Below, in pieces: positions 25,152 through 32,526 of a stretch of 64,000 bases of DNA; within the stretch, counting starts at the first letter, position 1, and every line of letters starts with the position of its first letter. This stretch comes from Sphingomicrobium clamense (GTDB lineage Bacteria; Pseudomonadota; Alphaproteobacteria; Sphingomonadales; Sphingomonadaceae). Location: NCBI RefSeq assembly GCF_019264355.1, contig NZ_JAHVAH010000001.1:1844001-1908000 (forward strand), read 5' to 3'. Below the pieces are notes generated by a model that searched no databases, was not told the origin of the DNA, and was given only the letters and a program-made list of their open reading frames with translations. The position numbers and the translations under genes are program-made.

Positions 25152-26340
25152 TCACGCCCTCTTTCACGGCGACTGCGGCAACCACAGCATCGACCATCAC
25201 TCTTGCTAGCGGTGGTGGCACAGCATTGCCCAACTGCCTAACCCGCTCTCTCCGGCTTCCCGCAAATTCGTAATCTGCAGGAAAACCCTGCAGCGCAGCC
25301 ATCTCGACAGTGCGCAGTCGGCGATTGTTCCAATGAAATGGCCCAGTCCAAGGGCCTGGCGATGCTGCAATCGTCCATGAAGGGCGGTCGGGGGACAGCT
25401 TCAGCAAAAAATTCCAGAAACGAGTTTCAGCTACGAATGTCGGGTTCGGATGGCCCGCCCACTCAGTGTGAGCCTTGTAGTTCGAGCCGGGTGGAACTGT
25501 CCTCAGGTGCTCAGCCCAGCGACCCTTAATAATCTCTTCAGGCTCGTGAAATTGCGGCTTATCCAATCCATCAAGAGCCTCCCCAGCTGTGACAGCTGGC
25601 TTCAAGCCACTCTCCCCCTTCAGAGTGTGCGTCGCTTCGGGCGCAACGGGAGCTCCGAACTTACTCCCTAATAGAAAAACCCGCTCCCGTGCCTGAGCCA
25701 CACCGTACTTCGCGGCATTGGCTGTAATCTGGGTGACCTTGTAGCCCGCTGCTTCAGCGGCATTTCGAAACCCCTCGAGCACGGGTCGGTTTCTTGGATG
25801 CTTTATGCTCGGGACATTCTCAAAAACGAACCCTTCAGCGTTGCTCTCGTAAATGAGGCGCCAGAACTCTTCGACGAGAGTTCTACGCGCATCTGGGCGA
25901 GCTTCGGTCGGAGCGGCAGGGCGCTCCATTTCAACACCTGCAGCACGTGCGCGCCTGTATCGAGATTCCTCTCCGTCCTCGACCCAGTAGGCAGCTTTGG
26001 AAAAAGGTTGGCAGGGAGCTCCGCCCACTACGATCAATGGATCTCCGGGCGTAAGGTTTGCGGCAGCCCGAAGCTCCAAACCCGTTAGCTGCGATACGTC
26101 TGCCTCAATTACGGCACCGTGGTACTCCGCGTTAGCTCGAAGCGTTTGGCACGCGGTCGAGTCTATCTCAACGCAAGCTCGGACGTCGCATCCAGCTTGC
26201 GTGGCACCAACGCTTAAACCGCCCGCTCCCGCAAAAAGATCAATGACTGCAAGACCTCTTCCCGACGTTAGCGTGACTGCTGATGAGGAAATGGCCTCCC
26301 GCAATCCGCCGTCGTTCCGATCTATTTCCGGCAACCCCAT
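25144..26340 (-). CDS. DNA (cytosine-5) methyltransferase, first of a paralogous pair
   Basis: A 398-residue C5-MTase. Motif [16 protein letters not shown], motif [13 protein letters not shown] with catalytic Cys, motif [14 protein letters not shown], motif [14 protein letters not shown] and motif [15 protein letters not shown] are intact. Between motifs IV and VI it has an extra ~40-residue insert ([20 protein letters not shown]) missing from its paralogue. Two C5-MTases with one nuclease are known for type II systems with an asymmetric site, where each enzyme modifies one strand; I infer the same here. It starts 3 bases after the RHH regulator gene. Confidence 0.94.
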   Translation of the reverse strand: MGLPEIDRNDGGLREAISSSAVTLTSGRGLAVIDLFAGAGGLSVGATQAGCDVRACVEIDSTACQTLRANAEYHGAVIEADVSQLTGLELRAAANLTPGDPLIVVGGAPCQPFSKAAYWVEDGEESRYRRARAAGVEMERPAAPTEARPDARRTLVEEFWRLIYESNAEGFVFENVPSIKHPRNRPVLEGFRNAAEAAGYKVTQITANAAKYGVAQARERVFLLGSKFGAPVAPEATHTLKGESGLKPAVTAGEALDGLDKPQFHEPEEIIKGRWAEHLRTVPPGSNYKAHTEWAGHPNPTFVAETRFWNFLLKLSPDRPSWTIAASPGPWTGPFHWNNRRLRTVEMAALQGFPADYEFAGSRRERVRQLGNAVPPPLARVMVDAVVAAVAVKEGVNA

Positions 26341-26343
26341 TTC

Positions 26344-26529
26344 TTAGCTCCGTCCGCGTAGGTCGAGTGGCAGCTGCGTTTCTTCGATGCCATCAATGAG
26401 AAGATCGACCGCGTATCTCACGAGCCACGCGACGCTCACCCGATTGCGCTGCGCCAATTCTTTAAGGGCGGCCTCCTGTGATCGAGTCAGTGATGCGGTG
26501 ACCCTGACTATCCCCTCATCTGCGATCAT
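26344..26529 (-). CDS. Ribbon-helix-helix regulator of the R-M operon
   Basis: A 61-residue protein with the CopG/Arc-like ribbon-helix-helix pattern: strand IVRVTASLTRSQEAALKELA, then QRNRVSVAWLVRYAVDLLID. The ATG at 26529 is chosen because GGAG lies 8-9 bases before it; an upstream GTG at 26562 would add a non-family extension. It is the first gene of the operon and 3 bases before the first methyltransferase gene. Control proteins of R-M systems delay nuclease expression; an RHH type here is plausible, and a repeat upstream could be its operator. Confidence 0.8.
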   Translation of the reverse strand: MIADEGIVRVTASLTRSQEAALKELAQRNRVSVAWLVRYAVDLLIDGIEETQLPLDLRGRS

Positions 26530-26564
26530 CAAAAATGCTCCATATCCCGCAACTGGCGTCACAC

Positions 26565-26588
26565 TGCATCATGCATCAAAATGATGCA
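26565..26588 (-). promoter_or_regulatory. TGCATCA repeats: probable operator of the R-M operon
   Basis: Two head-to-tail TGCATCA copies (26565-26571, 26572-26578) and, 3 bases further, the inverted TGATGCA (26582-26588), giving a perfect 7-bp-arm palindrome with one extra half-site. It lies 36-60 bases before the RHH start codon. Repeated short half-sites are the normal binding pattern of ribbon-helix-helix proteins. Confidence 0.62.
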
Positions 26589-26933
26589 AGAACGGAACAT
26601 TTAGTGATCATGGCTAATTGCCGTGTAGCTGACTACTCAGACGATTGAAGGCGCCTTGGCGCCGCGTCCGCTAACACAGCGCGCCGACCAATAAGCGGAC
26701 ACTCGGATTACGGCCCATTAGCCGTCGAACCTCTCGGTGGAACGAGAGGCCCTATCGAACGGCCGGAATGGGGTGGAAAGCGGACGCCCGTCCAAAATAA
26801 AACAGCGTGAACCACAAATGCCCGTGTCTCCACAAATATGTTAATTTGTGTTAAAGGCCCCCGATTGGAAACGAGAACAGAAAGTTCGCCTTTCCCTGTA
26901 GGCGTAGCAAAAACGTTTAACAGGAGGGACGAA
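26589..26933. other. Intergenic region with a CACAAAT palindrome before the propeller gene
   Basis: 345 bases without a supportable gene between the divergent R-M operon and the propeller-protein gene. It contains CACAAAT (26831-26837) / ATTTGTG (26844-26850), a 7-bp inverted repeat with a 6-base spacer, and another CCACAAAT copy about 17 bases upstream. It probably carries the promoter and operator of the gene at 26934. No clear -35/-10 pair stood out. Confidence 0.5.
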
Positions 26934-27893
26934 GTGTTTCCGAAACTTACCGCTTTCAGCTTGCTATCCTTAGCCTGTGCTACGATCGCACTTGCAGAGC
27001 CGCCAGCCGGAAAAGGAAAGCCAGACAAGGGAGGCGGCGGCGACGGCTCTCCGTCATCTTTCGACCCAGAAATCCTTTACCAGTACAACGGCCAACTTCG
27101 TTTCGCGAACCTCGCCGGCGATCAAGCAGTCCTAGTACACGAGAACGCGAGCTTAAATGGTTTCGACCTGTCAAGCGATGTGTCGAAGCGCATTGTTTAT
27201 ACCGACGGAGATCTTTTTCTGCGGACATGGCAGGTAGCGGACCCCGAGAGTGCTTTTCTCAGCGAGCCGACGCAGGTCACGAGCGGATACCGCGTAGTCG
27301 ACCCGGATTTCTCTCCCGACGATCGGCGGGTGGTCTTCACTGATGGCGCGCGTGGCATCTTCATGGTCGACCTGGATACATCGGATGTCGTCACGTTTGT
27401 GACGCCGATCGAGGCCTTCTACCTTCGTTCGCCGCGCTGGAGCCCAGATGGAACGTCGGTCGTATTTTATGGGGGTTACGAGGGTGACCGAGCACTTTGG
27501 CGGCTTGATCTCACCGATTTGTTGGATGTCTCGCAAAGTCAGCGGCCCACGCCAAAAAGGATTGCGACCCAAGGGGTCGACTTCGACGACCAGTTTCTCG
27601 ATATTTCCCGTCCCAAAGACGGCAGTGACCCGGTCATTGCAATCAGCAGTGTGGGACCGGAAAAACGACTTGCCTTATTGAAGCTCGATGGTTCCCCAGC
27701 CCCAGTCGTCCAAACGGTCGAAGGCAAAATCTGGGGCTTCAACTGTGACAATACGGCCGTGATCCATCGCGACCTTTCGGGTAGGAAAGCGGTCATTTCG
27801 ATCACCCAACTAAGTAACGGCGCTAGAGAGATTTGGCTGCGAGGTGACAAAGCGGGGACCAAGACCGATTGGCTGCCAAAGGCCGATTGCTAA
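26934..27893 (+). CDS. Secreted TolB-like beta-propeller protein
   Basis: A 319-residue exported protein starting at GTG 26934, behind a perfect AGGAGG six bases upstream. Residues 1-21 (MFPKLTAFSLLSLACATIAL) form a signal peptide cleaved near LAEPP, followed by a Gly/Lys linker (GKGKPDKGGGGDG). The body holds WD40/PD40-type blades with TolB-like signatures VVDPDFSPDDRRVVFTDG and LRSPRWSPDGTSVVFYGG. It likely works as a periplasmic or surface protein-binding platform. The nearest-family function is unknown. As cargo of a mobile element beside an R-M operon, it might relate to surface defence or exclusion, but this is speculative. Confidence 0.75.
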   Translation: MFPKLTAFSLLSLACATIALAEPPAGKGKPDKGGGGDGSPSSFDPEILYQYNGQLRFANLAGDQAVLVHENASLNGFDLSSDVSKRIVYTDGDLFLRTWQVADPESAFLSEPTQVTSGYRVVDPDFSPDDRRVVFTDGARGIFMVDLDTSDVVTFVTPIEAFYLRSPRWSPDGTSVVFYGGYEGDRALWRLDLTDLLDVSQSQRPTPKRIATQGVDFDDQFLDISRPKDGSDPVIAISSVGPEKRLALLKLDGSPAPVVQTVEGKIWGFNCDNTAVIHRDLSGRKAVISITQLSNGAREIWLRGDKAGTKTDWLPKADC

Positions 27894-28241
27894 ATGTCGA
27901 TTACAGTTTGGCTACAAATGCTAGCATCGATGATAGAGGTTAGCTGCCCTGATCTTCAGAGATCGGAATGTGCAGTTTCGATTGAGCGTTCCGAAGGCTT
28001 AGTCTGGGTTGAAAGAAGAGCTCAGGAGAGCGTTGGACCGGTCCGATACGGTCGCAGAACGGTGCATCCGGCCGGACTGCTGGATGTTGAAGTTGTCGCG
28101 GTCCCCTACCGACCCCCTCTCATGTCCGACAAACGCCCACCCCCGCTAAAAGACCTCCGGGGCGACCCGGCCGCGCAGGAGGCGTTCGACCGAGGCGCCG
28201 TGCCTGGCGACTTTGTCTCGCCACCAGCAGCCATTCGTTGA
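27894..28241 (+). CDS. Hypothetical element protein (115 residues), weak support
   Basis: The ATG follows directly after the TAA of the propeller gene. The first ~75 residues (MSITVWLQMLASMIEVSCPD) are unlike any family I know. The last 39 residues, from an internal Met at 28122 (MSDKRPPPLKDLRGDPAAQE and on to FDRGAVPGDF), look like a conserved-type short domain and may be the true gene product. No strong ribosome site precedes either start. Treat as tentative. Confidence 0.35.
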   Translation: MSITVWLQMLASMIEVSCPDLQRSECAVSIERSEGLVWVERRAQESVGPVRYGRRTVHPAGLLDVEVVAVPYRPPLMSDKRPPPLKDLRGDPAAQEAFDRGAVPGDFVSPPAAIR

Positions 28242-28426
28242 GGACACGGGACTTTGAGCGACGATGTTGTTGAAGAACTGCTGAGCTTTGTGTCCGCACT
28301 TTGGGTCGTTCGCTGCCTGGTCGCTTTCGGGGTAGTTTGCGGACCTTCAATGCAATCTAATGTTCTCCGTGCTAGCTATTTTGCATCAGCAAAGACCAAA
28401 TCAATTCATTGCGTGAGGAGGATTTC

Positions 28427-28612
28427 ATGCCCGAGGAGCAGACGCAGGTCGTGAATGGCGACAAATGCAAGGTCAGTGCCGGAGTCCACAAAGGCAAGAC
28501 AGGACTGGTGGAGGACCTTAATCGCAGCAAGGGGGGTAATCTGACGATTACCGTTCGTCAGGACGATGGCACTCGCTTCAAAACTCTTGCGCGAAGCGTT
28601 GAGAAAATCTGA
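28427..28612 (+). CDS. Small KOW-motif protein
   Basis: A 61-residue protein starting at ATG 28427 with GAGGAGG (28415-28421) five bases upstream. The segment GDKCKVSAGVHKGKTGLVED has the KOW pattern (Val-x-x-Gly-x-x-Lys-Gly-Lys-x-Gly-x-Val) found in ribosomal protein L24 and NusG, here as almost the entire protein, ending with a strand-rich part (NLTITVRQDDGTRFKTLARS). KOW motifs bind RNA or proteins. The role in the element is unknown; an effect on transcription or translation of host or phage is conceivable. It is the last gene before the right end. Confidence 0.72.
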   Translation: MPEEQTQVVNGDKCKVSAGVHKGKTGLVEDLNRSKGGNLTITVRQDDGTRFKTLARSVEKI

Positions 28613-28928
28613 ATTGCTTAGGTCCGCAATTGGGTCGTTAGCGGTCGTTGAGGCCACGCTCTGGCCGAACGGCTGATTTTATAGATTGTGATACCAAGAA
28701 CGGACGGTCTTCTACCGGCCCAAGATCTCCCCCAATCGACAACGGTAACGGCGCTACCCTTGATGGAATTAGCTAGCTCACTGCAATAGCGATTTTCCAT
28801 TTCCACCACGTCTAGGCACGTTCCGAATCGCAATTGGAACGTCTAGGCACGTTCCGAATCGCAATTGGCCGTGGCGGATGCGTTTTCGCAAATCCTACTC
28901 GATTGCTTACCATTTGGTTACTGAACGC
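28613..28928. repeat. Gene-free right end of the element with a 31-base tandem repeat
   Basis: No supportable gene. A 30-base unit beginning ACGTCTAGGCACGTTCCGAA and ending CAATTGG occurs twice, at 28808-28837 and 28839-28868, one base apart. ACGTTCC/GGAACGT inverted arms (28818-28824, 28836-28842) link the two copies, and GCAATTGG occurs a third time near 28630. The repeats end 111 bases from the right attachment site, where arm-type integrase sites or excisionase sites would be expected. Confidence 0.6.
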
Positions 28929-28955
28929 AAAAACCCCCGCCACATTGGGCGGGGG
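28929..28955 (-). terminator. Element-borne terminator now following tRNA-Arg
   Basis: On the minus strand CCCCCGCC (28955-28948) and GGCGGGGG (28941-28934) form a perfect 8-bp G+C stem with a 6-base loop, followed by TTTTT (28933-28929): a textbook rho-independent terminator. It lies 29 bases past the tRNA 3' end, inside the element, and replaces the original terminator that integration moved to 18134-18169. Confidence 0.85.
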
Positions 28956-28979
28956 AAATGCAAGCTAAGTGCTTGAGAA

Positions 28980-29029
28980 GAAATGGCGCGCCCGGAAGGA
29001 TTCGAACCTCCGACCACCTGATTCGTAGT
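28980..29029. repeat. Right attachment site (50-bp direct repeat within tRNA-Arg)
   Basis: Identical to 18188-18237. It covers the tRNA-Arg 3' half from the anticodon loop to the CCA and 4 more bases. Because the element supplies the same 3' half, the tRNA gene stays whole after integration. Confidence 0.93.
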
Positions 29030-29060
29030 CAGGTACTCTATCCAGCTGAGCTACGGGCGC
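28984..29060 (-). tRNA. tRNA-Arg (anticodon ACG)
   Basis: A 77-base cloverleaf read on the minus strand: acceptor GCGCCCG/CGGGCGC, D-arm GCTCAGCTGGATAGAGT, anticodon arm CCTGA-CTACGAA-TCAGG with ACG, T-arm GGAGG-TTCGAAT-CCTTCC type, discriminator G and encoded CCA. ACG is the tRNA whose first base is edited to inosine to read CGU/CGC/CGA. It is the integration target of the element to its left. Confidence 0.96.
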
Positions 29061-29171
29061 TGAGTGACGCGGCTGATAGTCAGGGGAGCGGAGCGATGCA
29101 ACCCCCTCTTTTCGAGAAAATCGCGCCGCGCCCGATTGTCGCGCTCTCGCTCGCAGCCTAAAGCAAGGGCG

Positions 29172-29675
29172 ATGCGCCGCTTCGCCTGCCTCTTCGTCGC
29201 CCTTGCCGCGACCGCCTGTTCGACCACGCCGATCGATGCGCCGTCGCTCGAGACGCGCCCGGGCGAATTGCTCGATCCGCGATTGCCGGTCGAGGATCCG
29301 AACGCGGTGCAGCGGGCCGTCTCACCCTCGGTGCGCGCGCAGCTGGATGGGCTGCTGGCGACCGCCCAGGACGGCGCGCGCGTGTTCGAGATCATGGCGA
29401 CAGGGATCGTCCCCAACATCGAGGCGGCGGGCGAACCCGGTAGCGAAAGCTGGACCGCCGCGACAGAGCAACTCTCGCGCCTCGACGCGTCGCGCGAGCC
29501 AGTCGCGCGGGCGCTGGCCGATGTCGATGCGCTCGCGACGCGGTCGATCGCGCAGGAAGGCTGGGTCAATCCGTCGGATCGCGACGCCATTGCCCAGACG
29601 GCGGAGCGGATTGCGGTGATCGATGCGCGGTTGGCGGCGCAGATCGACCGGCTGACCGGGATCCTCAACCCCTAG
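29172..29675 (+). CDS. Predicted lipoprotein of unknown function
   Basis: A 167-residue product. MRRFACLFVALAATACSTTP is a lipoprotein signal with lipobox ATAC; this fixes the start over a longer upstream frame that runs through the tRNA. After an N-terminal linker with Pro and acidic residues, the rest is helical (QLDGLLATAQDGARVFEIMA, QLSRLDASREPVARALADVD, TAERIAVIDARLAAQIDRLT), like a small helical bundle. No family is recognised. It lies upstream of tRNA-Arg on the other strand and overlaps the convergent acetyltransferase gene by 11 bases. Confidence 0.72.
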   Translation: MRRFACLFVALAATACSTTPIDAPSLETRPGELLDPRLPVEDPNAVQRAVSPSVRAQLDGLLATAQDGARVFEIMATGIVPNIEAAGEPGSESWTAATEQLSRLDASREPVARALADVDALATRSIAQEGWVNPSDRDAIAQTAERIAVIDARLAAQIDRLTGILNP

Positions 29676-30219
29676 AGCGCCACGCGCTCGCGTCGATCAG
29701 CCATTGCCGCGCAGGGCCGTATTTGGGGCTGTAGACGGGGTCGGTATAGGCCAGCTCTGGATCCTCGATCATGCCGAGTTTGCGCATCAGCTTCTGGCTC
29801 GCGACATTGTCGGTAACGGTGACCGCGCTCACGCGCTCGGCTTCGAAGCGGTCGAAGGCGAGATCGAGACAATGCGCGGCCGCCTCGTAGGCGTAGCCCT
29901 GCCCCCATGCGCTCTCGCGGAAGCGCCAGCCGATCTCCATCTCGCCCTGGTTGGGCGCGCCGTCATAGTTGAGCTTCTTGAGGCCGCAGAAGCCGAGCAT
30001 CTCGCCGTCTTCCTTACGCTCGACGATCCAGAACGTGTGTCCAAAGTCGCATTCGTAGGATTGGAGCCGTTCGCAGTTTTCGCACCATTTTTCGTAGGAC
30101 TGTTCGCCGCCGAGGTAACGCATGACCGCGGGCGTGTTCATGATGTCATAGAAGCGTTTGCAGTCACCCTCGCCCCAGCTGCGTAGGACCAGCCGGTCAG
30201 TTTCGGTCCGGAAGGCCAT
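29665..30219 (-). CDS. GNAT-family N-acetyltransferase (RimJ/RimL type)
   Basis: A 184-residue acetyl-CoA-dependent acetyltransferase. It starts MAFRTETDRLVLRSWGEGDC and has the RimJ-like pattern ETxRLxLR, then MLGFCGLKKLNYDGAPNQGE, IGWRFRESAWGQGYAYEAAA (acetyl-CoA loop) and TVTDNVASQKLMRKLGM near the end. Such proteins acetylate protein N-termini or small amines; the substrate cannot be told. Its start lies 23 bases within the end of the upstream permease gene, so hemB, permease and this gene form one coupled minus-strand unit. Confidence 0.88.
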   Translation of the reverse strand: MAFRTETDRLVLRSWGEGDCKRFYDIMNTPAVMRYLGGEQSYEKWCENCERLQSYECDFGHTFWIVERKEDGEMLGFCGLKKLNYDGAPNQGEMEIGWRFRESAWGQGYAYEAAAHCLDLAFDRFEAERVSAVTVTDNVASQKLMRKLGMIEDPELAYTDPVYSPKYGPARQWLIDASAWRSRG

Positions 30220-31483
30220 CGGCGCTTTTCCTGCGGGCGATAAAGTAGAGCGCGGTGCCGACGACCGCAAACCCACCGAGCGTCAGCCACTGGTCGGACG
30301 ACGTCTGGGTCGCGGCCCAGATGGACAGCGTCAACGCGACGGGTGCAGCGATAAATATCGTCGGATTGAGCGCCGGCAGGCCCGCCTGTGTCCGCAGGCG
30401 CGGCAGGGAAGCGATCGAGGCGACGTAGGCCATCAGCCGTGCCAGCGTGCTGACTGCGGCGAGCGCCAGGAAATCGTCCTGCAGCGCGAACAGGATGGCC
30501 CCCGCGCCGAAGAACAGGATGCTGTTGGCGGGCGTGCCCCAGCGCGACACTTTTCCGAACCATTCAGGGAGCAGGCCGTCATCGGCCAGCGCAGGCGGCA
30601 TGCGGCTGGCGGAAGTGTGGCCGGCGGTCAGGTTGGCGAGCACGCTCATGACGATGGTGGCGGCGATGAGCAGTGCCCCGACATTGCCGCCATAGAGCTC
30701 GGCCAGCGCGGTCAGCGGCGCCTCGGGTCCGGTGCCCGCGATGGCGCTGTGACTATAGGCCCATTGCAGCCCGAAATAGATCATCGTGACCACCGCGAGC
30801 CCCAATAGGAGCGCGCGCGGCATGGCGCGGCGGGGATTGCGCGTCTCGCCCGCCGGGATGGTCGCATTTTCGAACCCGACGAAGGCGTAGAGCGCGGCGA
30901 GCGCGATCCCTTCCACCGCACTGAATTGCGGCAGGGTGATCGGTCCGGGTGCCGCGGCCGATGCCAACCCGACCGCCATTAGGACGAGCAAGGGCAACAG
31001 CTTGAACAGGGTCATCGCCCCCAGCACGGCGACGACACGCTTGATGCCGACGATGTTGATGATCGTCAGACCGCCAAGCACTACGACGATCAGCACGACC
31101 TTGGCCGCGCCCGCACCGACGACCGGCCACAAGGCGGCGGCATAGGCGACCAGCACGAGGACGTTGGCGCCCTGACTGATCAATCGCGCCGCGAAGAAAG
31201 TCCAGCCGACGACAAAGCCTGGATAGTCGCCATAGGCATCACCGACATAGCGCTGCGGTCCGCCCGAGCGATCGGTAAGCTTGGTCAATTCGGCAAAGCA
31301 GACGACGATCGCCATCACGAGCACGCCGCCAATCAGCAGCAACCATGGCGCGAAGGTGCCGACCGCGGCATGCAGGGCCTCGGGCAGCCCGAAAATGCCC
31401 GCGCCGATCAGCCCGTTGACGACGATGAACAGGACGCCGAGCGTCCCCATGTCGCGGCGATATTTTCCCCCCGCGTCGGTCAT
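30197..31483 (-). CDS. APC-superfamily amino acid permease
   Basis: A 428-residue inner-membrane transporter with about 12 hydrophobic segments. Helix 1 contains the unwound substrate loop VVNGLIGAGIFGLPEAL typical of amino acid/polyamine permeases. Further typical parts are CFAELTKLTDRSGGPQRYVG and ALYAFVGFENATIPAGETRN (helix 6 break). The substrate is unknown. Its ATG overlaps the hemB stop (ATGA), so it is translated with hemB, and it overlaps the acetyltransferase gene downstream. Coupling with heme synthesis suggests nothing specific that I can defend. Confidence 0.9.
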   Translation of the reverse strand: MTDAGGKYRRDMGTLGVLFIVVNGLIGAGIFGLPEALHAAVGTFAPWLLLIGGVLVMAIVVCFAELTKLTDRSGGPQRYVGDAYGDYPGFVVGWTFFAARLISQGANVLVLVAYAAALWPVVGAGAAKVVLIVVVLGGLTIINIVGIKRVVAVLGAMTLFKLLPLLVLMAVGLASAAAPGPITLPQFSAVEGIALAALYAFVGFENATIPAGETRNPRRAMPRALLLGLAVVTMIYFGLQWAYSHSAIAGTGPEAPLTALAELYGGNVGALLIAATIVMSVLANLTAGHTSASRMPPALADDGLLPEWFGKVSRWGTPANSILFFGAGAILFALQDDFLALAAVSTLARLMAYVASIASLPRLRTQAGLPALNPTIFIAAPVALTLSIWAATQTSSDQWLTLGGFAVVGTALYFIARRKSADGLPDRN

Positions 31484-32466
31484 GCGAGTTTCCTGGCAAT
31501 CTCGAGCGCGTGATAGGTGAGGATGCCGGTGCAGCCTGCACGTTTGAAGGCGAGCAGCGTTTCCATGATCATCGCGTCGCGTTCCCCTGCCCCGGTCGCG
31601 GCAGCGGCCTCGAACATCGCATATTCACCGCTGGTCGAATAGGCGAAGATCGGGGCTTCGAACGCGTCGCGAGCACGGGCGATGATGTCGAGATAGGCAA
31701 GACCCGGCTTGACCATCACGAAATCGGCGCCTTCGTCGAGATCCTGCTCGATCTCGCGCAGCGCCTCGGCGCTGTTGCGAAAATCCATCTGGTAGCCGCG
31801 CTTGTCGCCTTTCAAGCGGTCGCCCGACCCGACGGCCTCGCGGAAGGGACCGTAGAAGGCCGAAGCGTATTTCGCCGAGTAGGCCATGATCGCGGTGTTG
31901 GTATGACCGTTTTCCTCAAGCACCTCGCGGATCGCGCCGATACGGCCGTCCATCATGTCTGAAGGCGCGACGATGTCGGCACCGGCGCGTGCCTGGACGA
32001 TGGCCTGCTGCGCGAGAATGGCGACCGTGCGGTCATTGTCGACGCTGCCATCGTCGGCGAGGAGGCCGTCATGGCCGTGGCTGGTGTAAGGGTCGAGCGC
32101 GACGTCGGCCATGACGCCAATGTCGGGCACGGCGTCCTTGATCGCGGCAATTGCGCGGCAGACGAGGTTGTCGGCGTTGAGCGCTTCCTTGCCATCGTCG
32201 CTGCGACGGTCGGCGGGAGTGTTGGGAAACAGCGCGACCAGCTTGATCCCGGCATCATGTGCTTCGCGAGCACGCTCGACCAGCAAGTCGATGCTCCAGC
32301 GCGACACGCCGGGCAGCGTGCCGATCGGCTGCTCCTCCTTGTCACCATCGACCACGAAGAGCGGCCATACGAGGTCGCTGGGATGGAGGCGATGCTCGGC
32401 GAGCAGGTCGCGCATCCAGGCCGATTGACGTCCACGGCGCAGGCGAAGGGCGGGAAAATGGCTCAT
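31480..32466 (-). CDS. hemB: Delta-aminolevulinic acid dehydratase (porphobilinogen synthase)
   Basis: Condenses two 5-aminolevulinate molecules to porphobilinogen in tetrapyrrole synthesis. The 328-residue protein has both active-site lysines, in IMAYSAKYASAFYGPFR and DFVMVKPGLAYLD. The metal region reads DVALDPYTSHGHDGLL, with Asp/Ser/His in place of the zinc Cys triad, so it belongs to the Mg-dependent class common in alphaproteobacteria. APSDMMDGRI and AYSTSGEYAMF are further signatures. It diverges from the lipid kinase gene with a ~60-base gap. Confidence 0.97.
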   Translation of the reverse strand: MSHFPALRLRRGRQSAWMRDLLAEHRLHPSDLVWPLFVVDGDKEEQPIGTLPGVSRWSIDLLVERAREAHDAGIKLVALFPNTPADRRSDDGKEALNADNLVCRAIAAIKDAVPDIGVMADVALDPYTSHGHDGLLADDGSVDNDRTVAILAQQAIVQARAGADIVAPSDMMDGRIGAIREVLEENGHTNTAIMAYSAKYASAFYGPFREAVGSGDRLKGDKRGYQMDFRNSAEALREIEQDLDEGADFVMVKPGLAYLDIIARARDAFEAPIFAYSTSGEYAMFEAAAATGAGERDAMIMETLLAFKRAGCTGILTYHALEIARKLA

Positions 32467-32526
32467 GCACGCGCCTTAGCGCGGGTTGGCCAAGGAAAGA
32501 AAGTCGCCTTGGCGGGTTCTTCATCC

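Larger units (their letters stand above)
18188..29029. mobile_element. Integrated element in tRNA-Arg(ACG), PICI/satellite-like, with R-M cargo
   Basis: A 10.8-kb element bounded by identical 50-bp repeats at the 3' half of tRNA-Arg. It has a tyrosine integrase 139 bases inside the left end, then AlpA/Xis-like, initiator with internal iterons, and terminase-small-subunit-like genes, all plus strand. A minus-strand restriction-modification operon and two further cargo genes follow. Codon use and base composition are visibly less G+C-rich than the flanks, most clearly in the R-M operon. No portal, capsid, tail, lysis or large terminase gene is present, so it is not a complete prophage. The set fits a phage satellite of the PICI type or a related replicating integrative element; which of these is inference. 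Confidence 0.88.

Noticed and set aside
28254..28454. 66-codon frame MSDDVVEELLSFVSALWVVR... before the KOW gene
   Set aside because: TTG start without a ribosome site, and its end runs out of frame over the well-supported KOW gene; only the first ~25 codons look protein-like.
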